Made by a program: the position numbers and the translations under genes. This document shows, piece by piece, positions 7,063 to 15,631 of a stretch of DNA of 34,745 nt (the stretch's first letter is position 1; each line of letters starts with the position of its first letter). This stretch comes from a virus: the IMG/VR virus record IMGVR_UViG_3300045588_000108, positions 1-34,745 of that record; one strand, given 5' to 3'. Under the pieces are notes generated by a model. That model had not been told where the DNA came from. It saw only the letters and a program-made list of their open reading frames with translations, and did not search any database.

Positions 7063-7885
7063 ACGTTATGTTGTTAAAATCAGGAATAGAGAAATACCCG
7101 CTTTCCGGGATTGTTTTTACGGTAATCGGAACGGCCGCATTATAAACTCCCGTGTTAATGTCAATCGACTGGGATTCGGCATTAACAAGATTTGGAATAA
7201 CCACGCCTTCCGCAAGCTGTAACTTATCAATGAGGTGAGCCAAAACCAATTCGCCATTAAATGGCAATTCCTTCATATACTCGTTTATGGCATCTTGCAC
7301 GGGATAATTAGCGTTTATAATGCTCATTCCGTTGGCATCCAAAACCAGTGGATCACGAAAGATTTGAATGTTTAGCAATAGAATATCCGGCAAATGGTTT
7401 ACGACAATATATTTCACGCCCATATCGGCAATCTCTTTGAAATAGGCATCAAAAGATGTTTTTTGAACATCGGTAATTGGTGCCAAAACTCCCGCAATTT
7501 CAGTGGCTATCTTTACATAAACCTGTCCTGCATTGGGTGTGGCTGCCGCATACTTTATAATTTTTGAAGCTTCGACCTGAGTATCCGTGTAGCCTGTGTT
7601 ATCGTATTTATCAGTATCAAAAATCAATGGAAAACCATACTGGAAGGCTTTCGCCTTGGTGATGTACCAACTCGGGCGATGCGCTTTGTCGTTTTGAATA
7701 ACTTCTTTTACTTCTTTGTCGTGGGTGTCGAAAAGGTTTTCCAATACCCAAATAGAAAAAGCAACAATAAAAATCAAAAGCCTCCAAATAGACACTTTGC
7801 TAGTTGAAGTCAGTCCAACCAAATTTGCGTTTGCACTGATGCTGTCAAACATTTCCTGTTGTATTGCCTCTATTTTTCTTGCCAT
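7052..7885 (-). CDS. Baseplate J-like protein (Mu gp47 position)
   Basis: This 277-aa protein likely forms the baseplate wedge. The pattern YPVQDAINEYMKELPFNGEL, followed by a helical region and VVIPNLV, matches the C-terminal part of baseplate J/gp47 proteins. The N-terminal hydrophobic stretch SIWRLLIFIVAFSIWVLENLF (about 32-52) recurs in such proteins from Bacteroidota phages and is probably a buried helix rather than a membrane anchor. Synteny with hub, spike and gp46-like genes supports this. Confidence 0.75.
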   Translation of the reverse strand: MARKIEAIQQEMFDSISANANLVGLTSTSKVSIWRLLIFIVAFSIWVLENLFDTHDKEVKEVIQNDKAHRPSWYITKAKAFQYGFPLIFDTDKYDNTGYTDTQVEASKIIKYAAATPNAGQVYVKIATEIAGVLAPITDVQKTSFDAYFKEIADMGVKYIVVNHLPDILLLNIQIFRDPLVLDANGMSIINANYPVQDAINEYMKELPFNGELVLAHLIDKLQLAEGVVIPNLVNAESQSIDINTGVYNAAVPITVKTIPESGYFSIPDFNNITYVV

Positions 7886-7886
7886 T

Positions 7887-8183
7887 TTATCGTACTATAA
7901 ATGTTGTTCCTATTGCCATTTGTCCTATGCCTAATTCGGGTATCATTGAATCGCCTTCGCCAATGTTAAATCCCGTTGCTATCATCTGCTTTTTACCTTT
8001 GAAGTAACCGGCTATTTCCGCATTTCTAAAACTAGAATTCGGAGAAACTAGTTGTTGTCCTGGTGTCAACTCATCCGTTATCGAAAGCCCATTTTTTAAC
8101 GCCCATTCAAAGAATGCCATTACGCTTCCATCTTCCTGAATAGCCACATCAAGCACGGATTGATTTTCAATTGCATATATCAT
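7887..8183 (-). CDS. LysM-like tail protein
   Basis: This 98-aa protein has an N-terminal half that reads as a LysM-like repeat: ENQSVLDVAIQEDGSVMAFF, then a second helix with NGLSITDELTPGQQLVSP. LysM-like tail proteins of the gpX type help tails assemble and may contact peptidoglycan. It lies between the baseplate genes, one base from the next stop. The C-terminal part (AIGTTFIV) may be a strand that packs into the baseplate. Confidence 0.68.
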   Translation of the reverse strand: MIYAIENQSVLDVAIQEDGSVMAFFEWALKNGLSITDELTPGQQLVSPNSSFRNAEIAGYFKGKKQMIATGFNIGEGDSMIPELGIGQMAIGTTFIVR

Positions 8184-8587
8184 TACGGATGTTCTTTTTT
8201 GTATTTTACAAATTCTTTAACCTTGTCATCGTACATCTTTTTATACAATGCCGTTTGTTTTTTATGGTATTCAATTTCTTGAAGCAGCGTCTTTTCTTTG
8301 GAGTCAAACAGATCTGAAATGTTTCTCGACATTTGCTCCACGTGCTTGTATTTTTCTTCATAGCGAATGCCCAAGTCGTCCAAGGCATCTTTGTACAAAT
8401 CGACTACTTTAGCGCCGTTTTCAATGTCAATGGTTTCAGCACTTTTTTGAGCGGCCAACACTTCAACTTTTAGTTTTTCAACTTCCTGTTTGTATTTTTG
8501 CTTGGTAAACAAAAAAGCAAAATAACCCGTGCCACCAATCATTGTTATAACACCGCTAATAACCACTATCATTTCATTCATAATCAC
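8183..8587 (-). CDS. Membrane-anchored coiled-coil protein
   Basis: This 134-aa protein has one N-terminal transmembrane segment (about 5-27, MIVVISGVITMIGGTGYFAFLF) and then a long charged helix (30-134) rich in Lys, Glu and heptad leucines/isoleucines, predicted to be coiled coil. It overlaps both flanking genes by a few bases within the baseplate cluster. A virion protein would not normally need this topology, so a role in lysis, superinfection exclusion or membrane-linked assembly is possible; I cannot decide which. The first Met (8587) is used, though Met3 would also fit. Confidence 0.68.
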   Translation of the reverse strand: MIMNEMIVVISGVITMIGGTGYFAFLFTKQKYKQEVEKLKVEVLAAQKSAETIDIENGAKVVDLYKDALDDLGIRYEEKYKHVEQMSRNISDLFDSKEKTLLQEIEYHKKQTALYKKMYDDKVKEFVKYKKEHP

Positions 8588-8865
8588 AACTTCTTAAAAC
8601 TGATTAACTCCTTGATTTCATTATAATTTTTATTGTCACGCTTCAAATGAATTCGAACTCTATCCTCAAACTCTTGACTGTTTTCCTTACTGTTTACCAT
8701 TTGTATTAAATTGGGAGCTAACACGGGATCACTTTTTAAATCACCGGAGTTAAGCCTTAAAATAATTCCAACCTCCTGCAGCACGCTTTCATCAATAACA
8801 AAATCGCCATCAACAATGACTAGGTCGTCATTCTCATCGAGTAGTATGTCAGTTTCATAATTCAT
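8584..8865 (-). CDS. gp25/gp46-like baseplate wedge protein
   Basis: This 93-aa protein begins NYETDILLDENDDLVIVDGDFVI, then VLQEVGIILRLNSGDLKSDP. This beta-hairpin-plus-helix opening is seen in Mu gp46 and T4 gp25-like wedge proteins. It lies between the spike gene and the other baseplate genes, as in Mu. It overlaps the spike gene by one base. Confidence 0.68.
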   Translation of the reverse strand: MNYETDILLDENDDLVIVDGDFVIDESVLQEVGIILRLNSGDLKSDPVLAPNLIQMVNSKENSQEFEDRVRIHLKRDNKNYNEIKELISFKKL

Positions 8866-9425
8866 TATCCGTGTTTTATTTTATCATTCTCAATATTCGA
8901 TAGGTCTGCAGTGTCTAAACTTATAAATGCGCTCGCCAATCCTTTTAATACGGCTCCTCCATCATTAGGGACTGGTGTCCAATTTTGAAAGCTTGTTTTA
9001 ATGGCTTCCAGTACTGCAGTATTTTTATCAACCTGCGTTTTTAGTTCAATTGCATTGACGATACCTCCAAAAGTTTCACCATTAATGGTCATTTTACCGT
9101 CCTTTAAAACCAGTTTAAACCCGGTTGCATCACTTATTTCAATTTCGTCAACTGATTCGCATTCTATCAGGAAAGCATCGGCAATATTGTTGTTTATTAT
9201 TCCAATAATGCATTTTGTGCCTATTGTTGGTTTTCGGTTGACGGAGCCTATTCCTAAATTCACTTCATTAAAATCGCAATCGTCAACAACTCCCGTGGCC
9301 GTCATTGTTTTTTTATCCCAGTCCACTTCTTTTACGATAGCCCAATGCATTTGAACGTCAATCAACTTTTTAGTTTTTGAGGTCAAAAGCTTTCCAAATT
9401 CTATTATGTTGGATCCTGGTTTCAA
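8865..9425 (-). CDS. Baseplate spike protein (Mu gp45/gpV-like)
   Basis: This 186-aa protein starts with an OB-like beta region (HWAIVKEVDWDKKTMTATG) and continues with a repeating-strand stretch (FKLVLKDGKMTINGETFGG), the layout of central spike proteins that pierce the outer membrane. It lies directly downstream of the hub gene, overlapping by four bases. No metal-binding HxH tip is evident, so the tip may be a separate protein. Confidence 0.72.
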   Translation of the reverse strand: MKPGSNIIEFGKLLTSKTKKLIDVQMHWAIVKEVDWDKKTMTATGVVDDCDFNEVNLGIGSVNRKPTIGTKCIIGIINNNIADAFLIECESVDEIEISDATGFKLVLKDGKMTINGETFGGIVNAIELKTQVDKNTAVLEAIKTSFQNWTPVPNDGGAVLKGLASAFISLDTADLSNIENDKIKHG

Positions 9426-10402
9426 TTTGTTTTTTCTCCTAATTTTATAACCTGACGAATACCGTCACGATTGAATGTTTTTGTAACTCCTTCTATATAA
9501 TAAAGTCCGTTCCGGTCTTCATATAAAGTACTGGTTAGGTTGGCTTTTTGTCCGTGTTTTACCGATGGAATTCCAAAGGCAGTAAAAGAACCGTCAAACC
9601 TATCCTGTTTGTATTTTTCGTAGTCGAGCTTCACCAGAACCTCCAACTCTTGCCTTGATTTATTATAGTGGGTCAATTGTCGTGGTTGTCCCGCTTTATC
9701 GCCAAACTCCACTTCAATTTTATCGCCATTGCTTAAAGTAGAAACTCCTTTTATCAAAAGGAATAAATCGTCTTTACGCACATAATTCAAAGAACTGCTG
9801 ACACAATTACGCTCCAAATGAAAGTTGACTTTATCCGCGCTGCTATCATCTGAATAGTATTTTCCGCAAACTAAAACTTGTGTATCACCAACAGTTTTAA
9901 AATAGGTGTTCAACTTCCAAGGCTCTTGCTGTAATTTGTCCAAAACCTCGGCAACCGTGGTTTTAGGAAAACGAACACTACCAATTTGCACACCTTCCAA
10001 AGCATCGATAGTATATCCTGGTGCGATCTGTGTGAGCAAATCTTTTAAGCCAATATTCGGGTGGCTAAAGTTTACCGGGAGTTGCTTCATTTTCCACATT
10101 TCGTCCTGCAGTTTGATCCTAATTGGAATATCTGCGGCGACTTCTGTAATGTAGCCTCTAAACTCCTTCTTATTGGTTCCGTTATACCCAAAAGCAATGG
10201 TTACAAAATCGCCTCTTCTGAAGGTGTCCCTAACTTTGTTTTTATCAAAGAACTTTACTTTTCGTGGCAGTACTATTTCGGCTGTTGCTGTCAAAAGTGT
10301 CCACGAGCTTTCAACAATTATCTCGGTAATCTGTGTTAAAACTATTTCGCGTCGACGGTCATTTTTGGCGAAAACGATTTGGCAATTCATTGCTAAAGTC
10401 AT
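9422..10402 (-). CDS. Tail hub protein (Mu gp44/P-like)
   Basis: This 326-aa protein matches the hub of contractile tails. It has N-terminal beta-barrel sequence with RRGDFVTIAFGYNG near residues 63-76, a central helical region (TVAEVLDKLQQEPWKL), and an end resembling late-control gpD or T4 gp27-like folds (GLYYIEGVTKTFNRDGIRQVIKLG). The hub connects tube to spike. Gene order tape measure, DUF6046, hub, spike agrees. Confidence 0.75.
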   Translation of the reverse strand: MTLAMNCQIVFAKNDRRREIVLTQITEIIVESSWTLLTATAEIVLPRKVKFFDKNKVRDTFRRGDFVTIAFGYNGTNKKEFRGYITEVAADIPIRIKLQDEMWKMKQLPVNFSHPNIGLKDLLTQIAPGYTIDALEGVQIGSVRFPKTTVAEVLDKLQQEPWKLNTYFKTVGDTQVLVCGKYYSDDSSADKVNFHLERNCVSSSLNYVRKDDLFLLIKGVSTLSNGDKIEVEFGDKAGQPRQLTHYNKSRQELEVLVKLDYEKYKQDRFDGSFTAFGIPSVKHGQKANLTSTLYEDRNGLYYIEGVTKTFNRDGIRQVIKLGEKTN

Positions 10403-10405
10403 AGT

Positions 10406-11044
10406 CTAAAAATTTTCGTTTACGTCCGGCAAAATCAGTTCAATTGCATCATCACTGGTCAATGTCATAGAAAAAGGAATGATGCCAGGAGAACCTTGGA
10501 TACTTTCCTCTTTATAATCGTCCATTACAACAGCGTGAATGTTTTTGGTTGTAAATAGCTTTCCACTCACGTTTATGGCACTCGCTAATTCCTCCCATTC
10601 TTTTATAGCAATAATCTGGTCACGTGCGCTACTTTCAGGCGTGTCAATTGCCAAACCTTTCACGTCAATAATCCAATCGTCAAAACCAAATATTTCCTTT
10701 ACGGTTCCGTTACTTCCCAAAAGGTTGGTTTTGGTTATATTTTTGGCTCTGCGAAAAGAGAACAAAGTCGCGGGAGGCAAAACAAAATCATTGTATTGAA
10801 TGTCCTCTAAAATTCCTGCAGAAGTATAAATTTTATACGTTCCGGCTTTAAATTTAAGAAGTCCTATGATTGGCGTTCCCATCCAGCTGGTGGCCTCTTT
10901 TTTATAGTAATCCTCAATCAAACTAATCCCTTTATAATCAAAATTATTTGGGGTTTGTTTATTGAACGGTTCCGTGATAAAAATGGGGGAGCTAATGCCA
11001 AAAGCGGCACTAAACAATTTCGATAAATTAAATTTTGCGTCCAT
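10406..11044 (-). CDS. DUF6046-type tail protein
   Basis: This 212-aa protein resembles the DUF6046 family found beside tape-measure genes of Bacteroidota phages. The sequence WMGTPIIGLLKFKAGTYKIY, then DIQYNDFVLPPATLFSFRRAKNI, is characteristic. It probably takes the place of Mu gp43 (gpN/DNA circulation class) in joining tube and baseplate. It overlaps the tape measure stop by one base. Confidence 0.7.
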   Translation of the reverse strand: MDAKFNLSKLFSAAFGISSPIFITEPFNKQTPNNFDYKGISLIEDYYKKEATSWMGTPIIGLLKFKAGTYKIYTSAGILEDIQYNDFVLPPATLFSFRRAKNITKTNLLGSNGTVKEIFGFDDWIIDVKGLAIDTPESSARDQIIAIKEWEELASAINVSGKLFTTKNIHAVVMDDYKEESIQGSPGIIPFSMTLTSDDAIELILPDVNENF

Positions 11045-13050
11045 TATCCCATACTTATTACACTGTCACGAAGACGGTCATTAATTAATCCAACCACTTT
11101 ATCAGCCACTTTTCGAATATCCAAATCACCGCTAACTCCAAAGTGATTTGTAATATTCAAGGTCATTGTGATTGATTTTCCAACAGCGTTGTCACCAGAA
11201 CCGGTTGTGGTTCCTTCGCCTTTCGCTTTTGATTTATCTTTATCTTTTGTAGTATTATTTAGATCGGCAAGATTTAATGCATTTGTGTCTAATACTACGT
11301 CTTTAGGTTTTTTAACTATTTTTACGGCACTTCCTTTATGGGCTTCTAATGATCTTTGTCTTGCACTATATTGATCGCTCGCCTTTTGTCCTTTTGCGAG
11401 TGCTTTTGGTGTTCCGTCAATTAATCCATTGGCGGCTTTTTTGGCGGCATCGTAACCCACCAAATCATTGGCGGCTTGTTTTCCCGTTTTCCAAGCCTCT
11501 GACCACTCACCTTTAAAAAAGTGCATCAATGCTTTCCCAACTCCTGAAAGCCCAGAAAGCAGCCCTTTAAATCGGTCAACAACATAAGTTTTTATGGTAT
11601 TGCCAAATAGCTTGAGCATTTCCCAACCTTTAAAAAGAACGTTTCTAAAACCCTCGAATTTATTCCAACACAGGGCAACAACTCCCGCAAGGGCAACAAC
11701 TCCAACAACTATTAACCCAATTGGGTTGGCGGTCATAGCTGCGTTCCAAGCCCATTGTGCTGCCGTGGCAACGCCTGTGGCTCCCGTCATTAATACCGTT
11801 TTGGCCGTGGTAAGCATCGAAGCGTTTGAGGCTAGCCCCAACATTGTTTTCACACCGCTTAATCCCTCCTTAACGCCTCTGGAGGCAACGGTCATATTAG
11901 CCATTACACTAATTCCGTCAGCTCCTGCAGATACATACGGTTCCATTGCGGTGGTGTATTCGCCAATGGCAATTTTAGCGTCATCAAGAGAGGCTTTCCA
12001 TCTGCTTTTCTTTTCGGCAGAAGTGTCCATCATTATGGCCGCTTGCTCTTCAGCTGCGCTTGTTCCTTCAATTTTCTTTTGGAGTGCATCCTGGGCATCA
12101 ACACTGTTTAGCATAATACTAGCCGCTGCAGCGTTTTCAGTCCCAAACATTTGAGCCATTATAGTGGCATCGCCTTGCGCTTTTTTAAGTTCGCGTAATC
12201 TTGTAGTTAATGGAAGTGACGTATTGGAAACAATATCCATATTCACGCCTAAAGCTTTCAATTTTCCTGCGGCTTCTTTTGGCAAAACATCCTCGCCTGC
12301 CATTTTTCCTAATACGTTTCGAAGTGCAATACCTGCCTCGGCTCCTTCTTTTCCACCTGCAGCCAATGATTGCAAAACGGCATTGGTTTCCACAAAAGAA
12401 ACATTGGATTGCTTCGCCTGGACTCCGGCAACTTTTAAAGCTCCGGCAATCGATGGAACCTCGGCGGCTCCTTCTTTAGCACCTGCAGCCATCACGTTCA
12501 TCATTCGAGCCATTTCCTCTTGTGCTGCAATTGGATCTGATAAATCAACTCCATATTGTAACATTGCAGTGGTCAAGGCATCGGCAGAACCTACGGCATC
12601 GTTACCCATTGTTTTAGAAAGTGTGCGAACGTTGTGTTCCATCTTTTCTAAAGCTTCAGGAGATTTTGCAATATCAGGGCCTAGTCGTGAAAGTATAGTT
12701 TTGTAAGTGTTTAAACTGTCCGTTGCTTCGCCTCCAAATTGTTCGGCACTTGCTCTGGCTTTTTTACCTAAATCCTCAAGTCCTGTTCCGGTAACTCCGG
12801 TAATGGCAGAAACTTCGGCAAGGCCGCTTTCAAACGACATAAACTTGCCGTTAAAATCTTCCAGTCCTCTTTTTACTTGCTGTGCGGATTGGTCAATGGC
12901 CATCAAGTCGATGGCACTAAATTTATTTAAGCTTTTGCCAACCTCATTAAATCGTTTTTCAGTTGTGTCAATGACCTTGTTAACGCCAGAAATACCACTT
13001 GTGAGGCTATCTTTAAATCGTAACTCCCAAGTGGTATTTGCTGTTGTCAT
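11044..13050 (-). CDS. Tape measure protein
   Basis: This 668-aa protein sets tail length. The N-terminal 350 residues are of the TP901 tape-measure type, with heptad-rich helices and SGLAEVSAITG, ALTTAMLQYGVDL and SFVETNAVLQSLA motifs. A hydrophobic segment at about 430-465 (ANPIGLIVVGVVALAGVVAL) is the predicted membrane-active part. A Lys/Gly/Ser-rich linker follows near 590-620. At about 2 kb it is modest, predicting a fairly short tail. It starts two bases beyond the stop of the frameshifted chaperone extension, the usual G/T-then-H order. Confidence 0.92.
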   Translation of the reverse strand: MTTANTTWELRFKDSLTSGISGVNKVIDTTEKRFNEVGKSLNKFSAIDLMAIDQSAQQVKRGLEDFNGKFMSFESGLAEVSAITGVTGTGLEDLGKKARASAEQFGGEATDSLNTYKTILSRLGPDIAKSPEALEKMEHNVRTLSKTMGNDAVGSADALTTAMLQYGVDLSDPIAAQEEMARMMNVMAAGAKEGAAEVPSIAGALKVAGVQAKQSNVSFVETNAVLQSLAAGGKEGAEAGIALRNVLGKMAGEDVLPKEAAGKLKALGVNMDIVSNTSLPLTTRLRELKKAQGDATIMAQMFGTENAAAASIMLNSVDAQDALQKKIEGTSAAEEQAAIMMDTSAEKKSRWKASLDDAKIAIGEYTTAMEPYVSAGADGISVMANMTVASRGVKEGLSGVKTMLGLASNASMLTTAKTVLMTGATGVATAAQWAWNAAMTANPIGLIVVGVVALAGVVALCWNKFEGFRNVLFKGWEMLKLFGNTIKTYVVDRFKGLLSGLSGVGKALMHFFKGEWSEAWKTGKQAANDLVGYDAAKKAANGLIDGTPKALAKGQKASDQYSARQRSLEAHKGSAVKIVKKPKDVVLDTNALNLADLNNTTKDKDKSKAKGEGTTTGSGDNAVGKSITMTLNITNHFGVSGDLDIRKVADKVVGLINDRLRDSVISMG

Positions 13051-13281
13051 TTATAGTGTACTAGGCGTAAAATGAGCGAGTGCCAATTTTACTATTATTT
13101 CTAAATCTTGATTCTTTTGGTTCGTCACATAGAGATACTCATTGTATAATTCCGACCACTTTTTGTCGCTTAATTGCTCAATTTTGATATTGGGGTAATG
13201 ATAGCGTAGGATGGCATTTATCTTGAGTAACCATTGTTCGTCTGCCTCTTTGTCTTCGGGGTCTAATCGCGACCCGTCTAA
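13051..13281 (-). CDS. Frameshift-encoded extension of tail chaperone (T part)
   Basis: This 76-codon stretch opens in the -1 frame relative to the chaperone gene and has no start codon. After the slippery site it reads LDGSRLDPEDKEADEQWLLK and ends HFTPSTL, stopping two bases before the tape-measure ATG. It holds a compact helical protein sequence and fills an otherwise empty gap. A -1 shift on the short chaperone would give a 185-aa product (109+76), equivalent to lambda gpGT. Confidence 0.82.
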   Translation of the reverse strand, partial: LDGSRLDPEDKEADEQWLLKINAILRYHYPNIKIEQLSDKKWSELYNEYLYVTNQKNQDLEIIVKLALAHFTPSTL

Positions 13282-13607
13282 AAATTTTTAATTTCAGAGG
13301 TTACCGATTTACCAATCAATTGGATTCTTGCCAACAGTTCCGAGAACATTACGCCGTCTTGCTCTATGATTTCCATATCGCCTTCCAGAACACAGCCCAT
13401 CGTTAATTTGTGCTGTGCTTTTAAGTCGTTTTTCTGCATCGCCTCAGCCGAAGCTTGAACGATGGCACGAGTTGGGCGTTTGACTAAATAGTAGTATTCA
13501 GAACCTTCATCATCTTTGACAATGATTTCTTTAAGGTTTCTTTTTCCTCCTACTTTTGCTTCGTGTTCATTAACCTGAACATCGGTATATGTTTTAAAAA
13601 CTGCCAT
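13278..13607 (-). CDS. Tail assembly chaperone (G part)
   Basis: This 109-aa protein starts at ATG 13607 (MAVFKTYTDVQV). An upstream in-frame ATG at 13628 would overlap the tail-tube gene and add a poor MECNLGI leader. By synteny, between tail tube and tape measure, it is the short tail-assembly chaperone that coats the tape measure. Near its end lies an A-AAT-TTT slippery heptamer, so a minority of ribosomes would make the longer form. Confidence 0.82.
   Translation of the reverse strand: MAVFKTYTDVQVNEHEAKVGGKRNLKEIIVKDDEGSEYYYLVKRPTRAIVQASAEAMQKNDLKAQHKLTMGCVLEGDMEIIEQDGVMFSELLARIQLIGKSVTSEIKNF
13281..13287 (-). other. -1 ribosomal slippery heptamer A-AAT-TTT
   Basis: The last codons of the chaperone read att aaA AAT TTT tag, placing a canonical X-XXY-YYZ heptamer directly before the stop. 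After the slip the frame reads TTA GAC GGG and stays open for 76 codons to the tape measure. This is the conserved arrangement for tail chaperones of long-tailed phages. Confidence 0.82.
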
Positions 13608-13612
13608 AATTC

Positions 13613-14047
13613 CTAGATTACATTCCACTCAATGTGGCTAATTAATAATTCATATTTTGTAGTGATGGTCATATCGTTTTGTTTCACTTCGACACCATCA
13701 CCCATAAACTCTGCGTTACGGATCCTATCTTTCAAGATGATTCCGTTTTCAGTTTCATACTGTGAAATCAAATCGAAAGGAGCGATGTCACGAATGGATT
13801 TCCCCGGAGGCAATGAAAGCTTCAAAGCATCCACTTCCTCTTTCATTAAAGTAATAGAGGCTTTTGGTTCATAATTGCCGCGTCCACGTCCTATTGGAAA
13901 TATACCGGCACCATAAACGTTTTCCTTTTTTTGCTTGTCGTCATACGCCAATTCCGTAACTCCTTCAACATCACGTCCAAGAATGTTTACAGTTAGGGAG
14001 TTCCATCCCTGTAGTGTTCCAAATTTGTTTACTATTGTTGTGCTCAT
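13613..14047 (-). CDS. Tail tube protein
   Basis: This 144-aa protein lies immediately after the sheath gene (one base between) and before the chaperone, the tail-tube slot in contractile phages (Mu gpM). Its sequence is beta-rich, for example GTLQGWNSLTVNILGRDV and DMTITTKYELLISHIEW, as expected for hexameric ring proteins. Confidence 0.82.
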   Translation of the reverse strand: MSTTIVNKFGTLQGWNSLTVNILGRDVEGVTELAYDDKQKKENVYGAGIFPIGRGRGNYEPKASITLMKEEVDALKLSLPPGKSIRDIAPFDLISQYETENGIILKDRIRNAEFMGDGVEVKQNDMTITTKYELLISHIEWNVI

Positions 14048-14048
14048 C

Positions 14049-15233
14049 TTAATTGATTGAATTTGTTAAACCTAATGCCACCTCAAACTCGTGAACAATT
14101 CCGTCAGCCACTACCTTAGCTTTCACTTTTACAGGTTGTGTTCCGCTAACTACTTGCGCAGGATCAATAAACACTTCAAAGCCGCTTATTTCGTCATTGG
14201 CCACCAATTGCTCTAAAGCTTTGTTACCAATTCCTGTCCAACGTGTCACGGTTGTGTTTTTAATGAATCCGGTTGATGGGTCTTTTTTTACCACGCCTTT
14301 TACTTCTGGTAAAAGAGCCATTCTCAACGCTCTTGCGGCTTTGTTCCAAACCCGGTTGTTTTCGATAAAACAATAGTCCGAGGCTTGCGTAATGGCCGTT
14401 TTTGAGTTGGTAAAGAATACACCAGGATAACCTTCATACGAAGCGGCAAAAATGTAGCCGTTGGCCTCCAAGGTTATTAATTGGGCTTTTGTCAACGATT
14501 TAATGGTTGTGCCATCCGTTAACTTTGGTTCTAGCCACAATCCAAGGTTTTTGTCGGTCAATGGATAATCTTCTGTTCCTCTTTTGGCCAATGGCTTATT
14601 TTGGATATTTACAGAGCCTACATTTTCGTTTACTTTACGAGCGGCAATCATTCCCAGCAATGCTCCTGCAGCTGCAAAAGTTGAAGTACCGGATCCAACC
14701 ACCAAAATCGAAATTTGTGGCGAGGTTAATTCCGTCAAGTCCAAAGCATCGGCAAAGGCGAAGTCATTCCAACCTAGAACCCCAAAATCAATAAGACGGT
14801 TTTCAGAGGCCAAAACATCAATGACGTTTGCTTGATAATCAGCTGCGGTTACTTCTTGGGTAATAATACCAAAGTCGGAGACAACAGCAAATCCTTTGAT
14901 TGCTGCGTTTTCTTTAAGGAAACTGACAAGATTAGCCGCCGCTTTTACATTATACAAATACAAAGTACCTTCTGGAGCCAGTCTGAAAAATTCAGAAATA
15001 TGCTCGTAAAAAGGAGTTGTACCGTTGGCACTTGCTGCAGCCGTTAGGCCTAAACCTTCCGCCTGTGACAATGAAGTCAATACTAATCCTTTCCCGGTGT
15101 TGGCAATTATCGCATCGAGTGGAGCGTCTCCGCTCAAATCTATAATCAGGGCAACGTGGCTGTCAGTACTTGGACTTTTACGCCCTAAACCACCTTGTAA
15201 TTTTTCTATTTTTACACCTGCTAATTGTCCCAT
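14049..15233 (-). CDS. Contractile tail sheath protein (DUF2586-like)
   Basis: This 394-aa protein resembles the DUF2586 sheath family of Bacteroidota Mu-like phages. The start GVKIEKLQGGLGRKSPSTDS is followed by HVALIIDL and a C-terminal beta domain (GFEVFIDPAQVV). The sheath contracts to drive the tube into the cell, so the phage is myovirus-like. It overlaps the upstream gene by one base. Confidence 0.85.
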   Translation of the reverse strand: MGQLAGVKIEKLQGGLGRKSPSTDSHVALIIDLSGDAPLDAIIANTGKGLVLTSLSQAEGLGLTAAASANGTTPFYEHISEFFRLAPEGTLYLYNVKAAANLVSFLKENAAIKGFAVVSDFGIITQEVTAADYQANVIDVLASENRLIDFGVLGWNDFAFADALDLTELTSPQISILVVGSGTSTFAAAGALLGMIAARKVNENVGSVNIQNKPLAKRGTEDYPLTDKNLGLWLEPKLTDGTTIKSLTKAQLITLEANGYIFAASYEGYPGVFFTNSKTAITQASDYCFIENNRVWNKAARALRMALLPEVKGVVKKDPSTGFIKNTTVTRWTGIGNKALEQLVANDEISGFEVFIDPAQVVSGTQPVKVKAKVVADGIVHEFEVALGLTNSIN

Positions 15234-15619
15234 TATTTTTCAGATTGAGATTGACGGTTTTCTGGGTTCTTTCCATCTTTGCCTAATGTGGCATTTGGAA
15301 TTACAGTCTCGGCAGTAACTTTGATGTCTTTAACATCTTTTGGGGTTACGGCTTTTTTAGCTGCTGCTTTTGGCGCTGCTGCTTTTGGTGCAGTTGCTTT
15401 TGTAGTAGTAGCTTTTGTAGTAGCTGCTGCAGGAACTTCCGCTTTTACCTCCCTTTCAATTGGGAAAATTTTTAATTCTCCTTTGTCCAGTTCGGCATAG
15501 TTTTCTGAAAAGAATACGTTTCCGTCTTCTCTTGCATATACTTTATCCTGGTTAGGATGTTGCTCAAACACTTCCAGTGCTTTTGCCTCTAATTCTTTTT
15601 TTGAATATGTTTTGTTCAT
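15233..15619 (-). CDS. Structural-cluster protein with Ala/Lys/Thr-rich tail
   Basis: This 128-aa protein has an N-terminal half (1-60) forming a small charged alpha/beta domain (SKKELEAKALEVFEQHPNQD) and a middle section (about 63-95) of low complexity, with repeated TTKATAPKAAAPK-like units. The basic, histone-H1-like segment could bind nucleic acid or act as a flexible spacer. It is encoded between spanin and sheath. I do not know its function. Confidence 0.68.
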   Translation of the reverse strand: MNKTYSKKELEAKALEVFEQHPNQDKVYAREDGNVFFSENYAELDKGELKIFPIEREVKAEVPAAATTKATTTKATAPKAAAPKAAAKKAVTPKDVKDIKVTAETVIPNATLGKDGKNPENRQSQSEK

Positions 15620-15631
15620 CGTTTGAATTTT

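Noticed and set aside
11594-13075. Several long plus-strand open frames opposite the tape measure
   Set aside because: They are antisense shadows of the Ala-rich tape-measure gene; composition is biased and they have no start context.
13608-13628. Upstream ATG for the tail chaperone
   Set aside because: It overlaps the tail-tube gene by 16 bases and adds an atypical leader; ATG 13607 fits the spacing.
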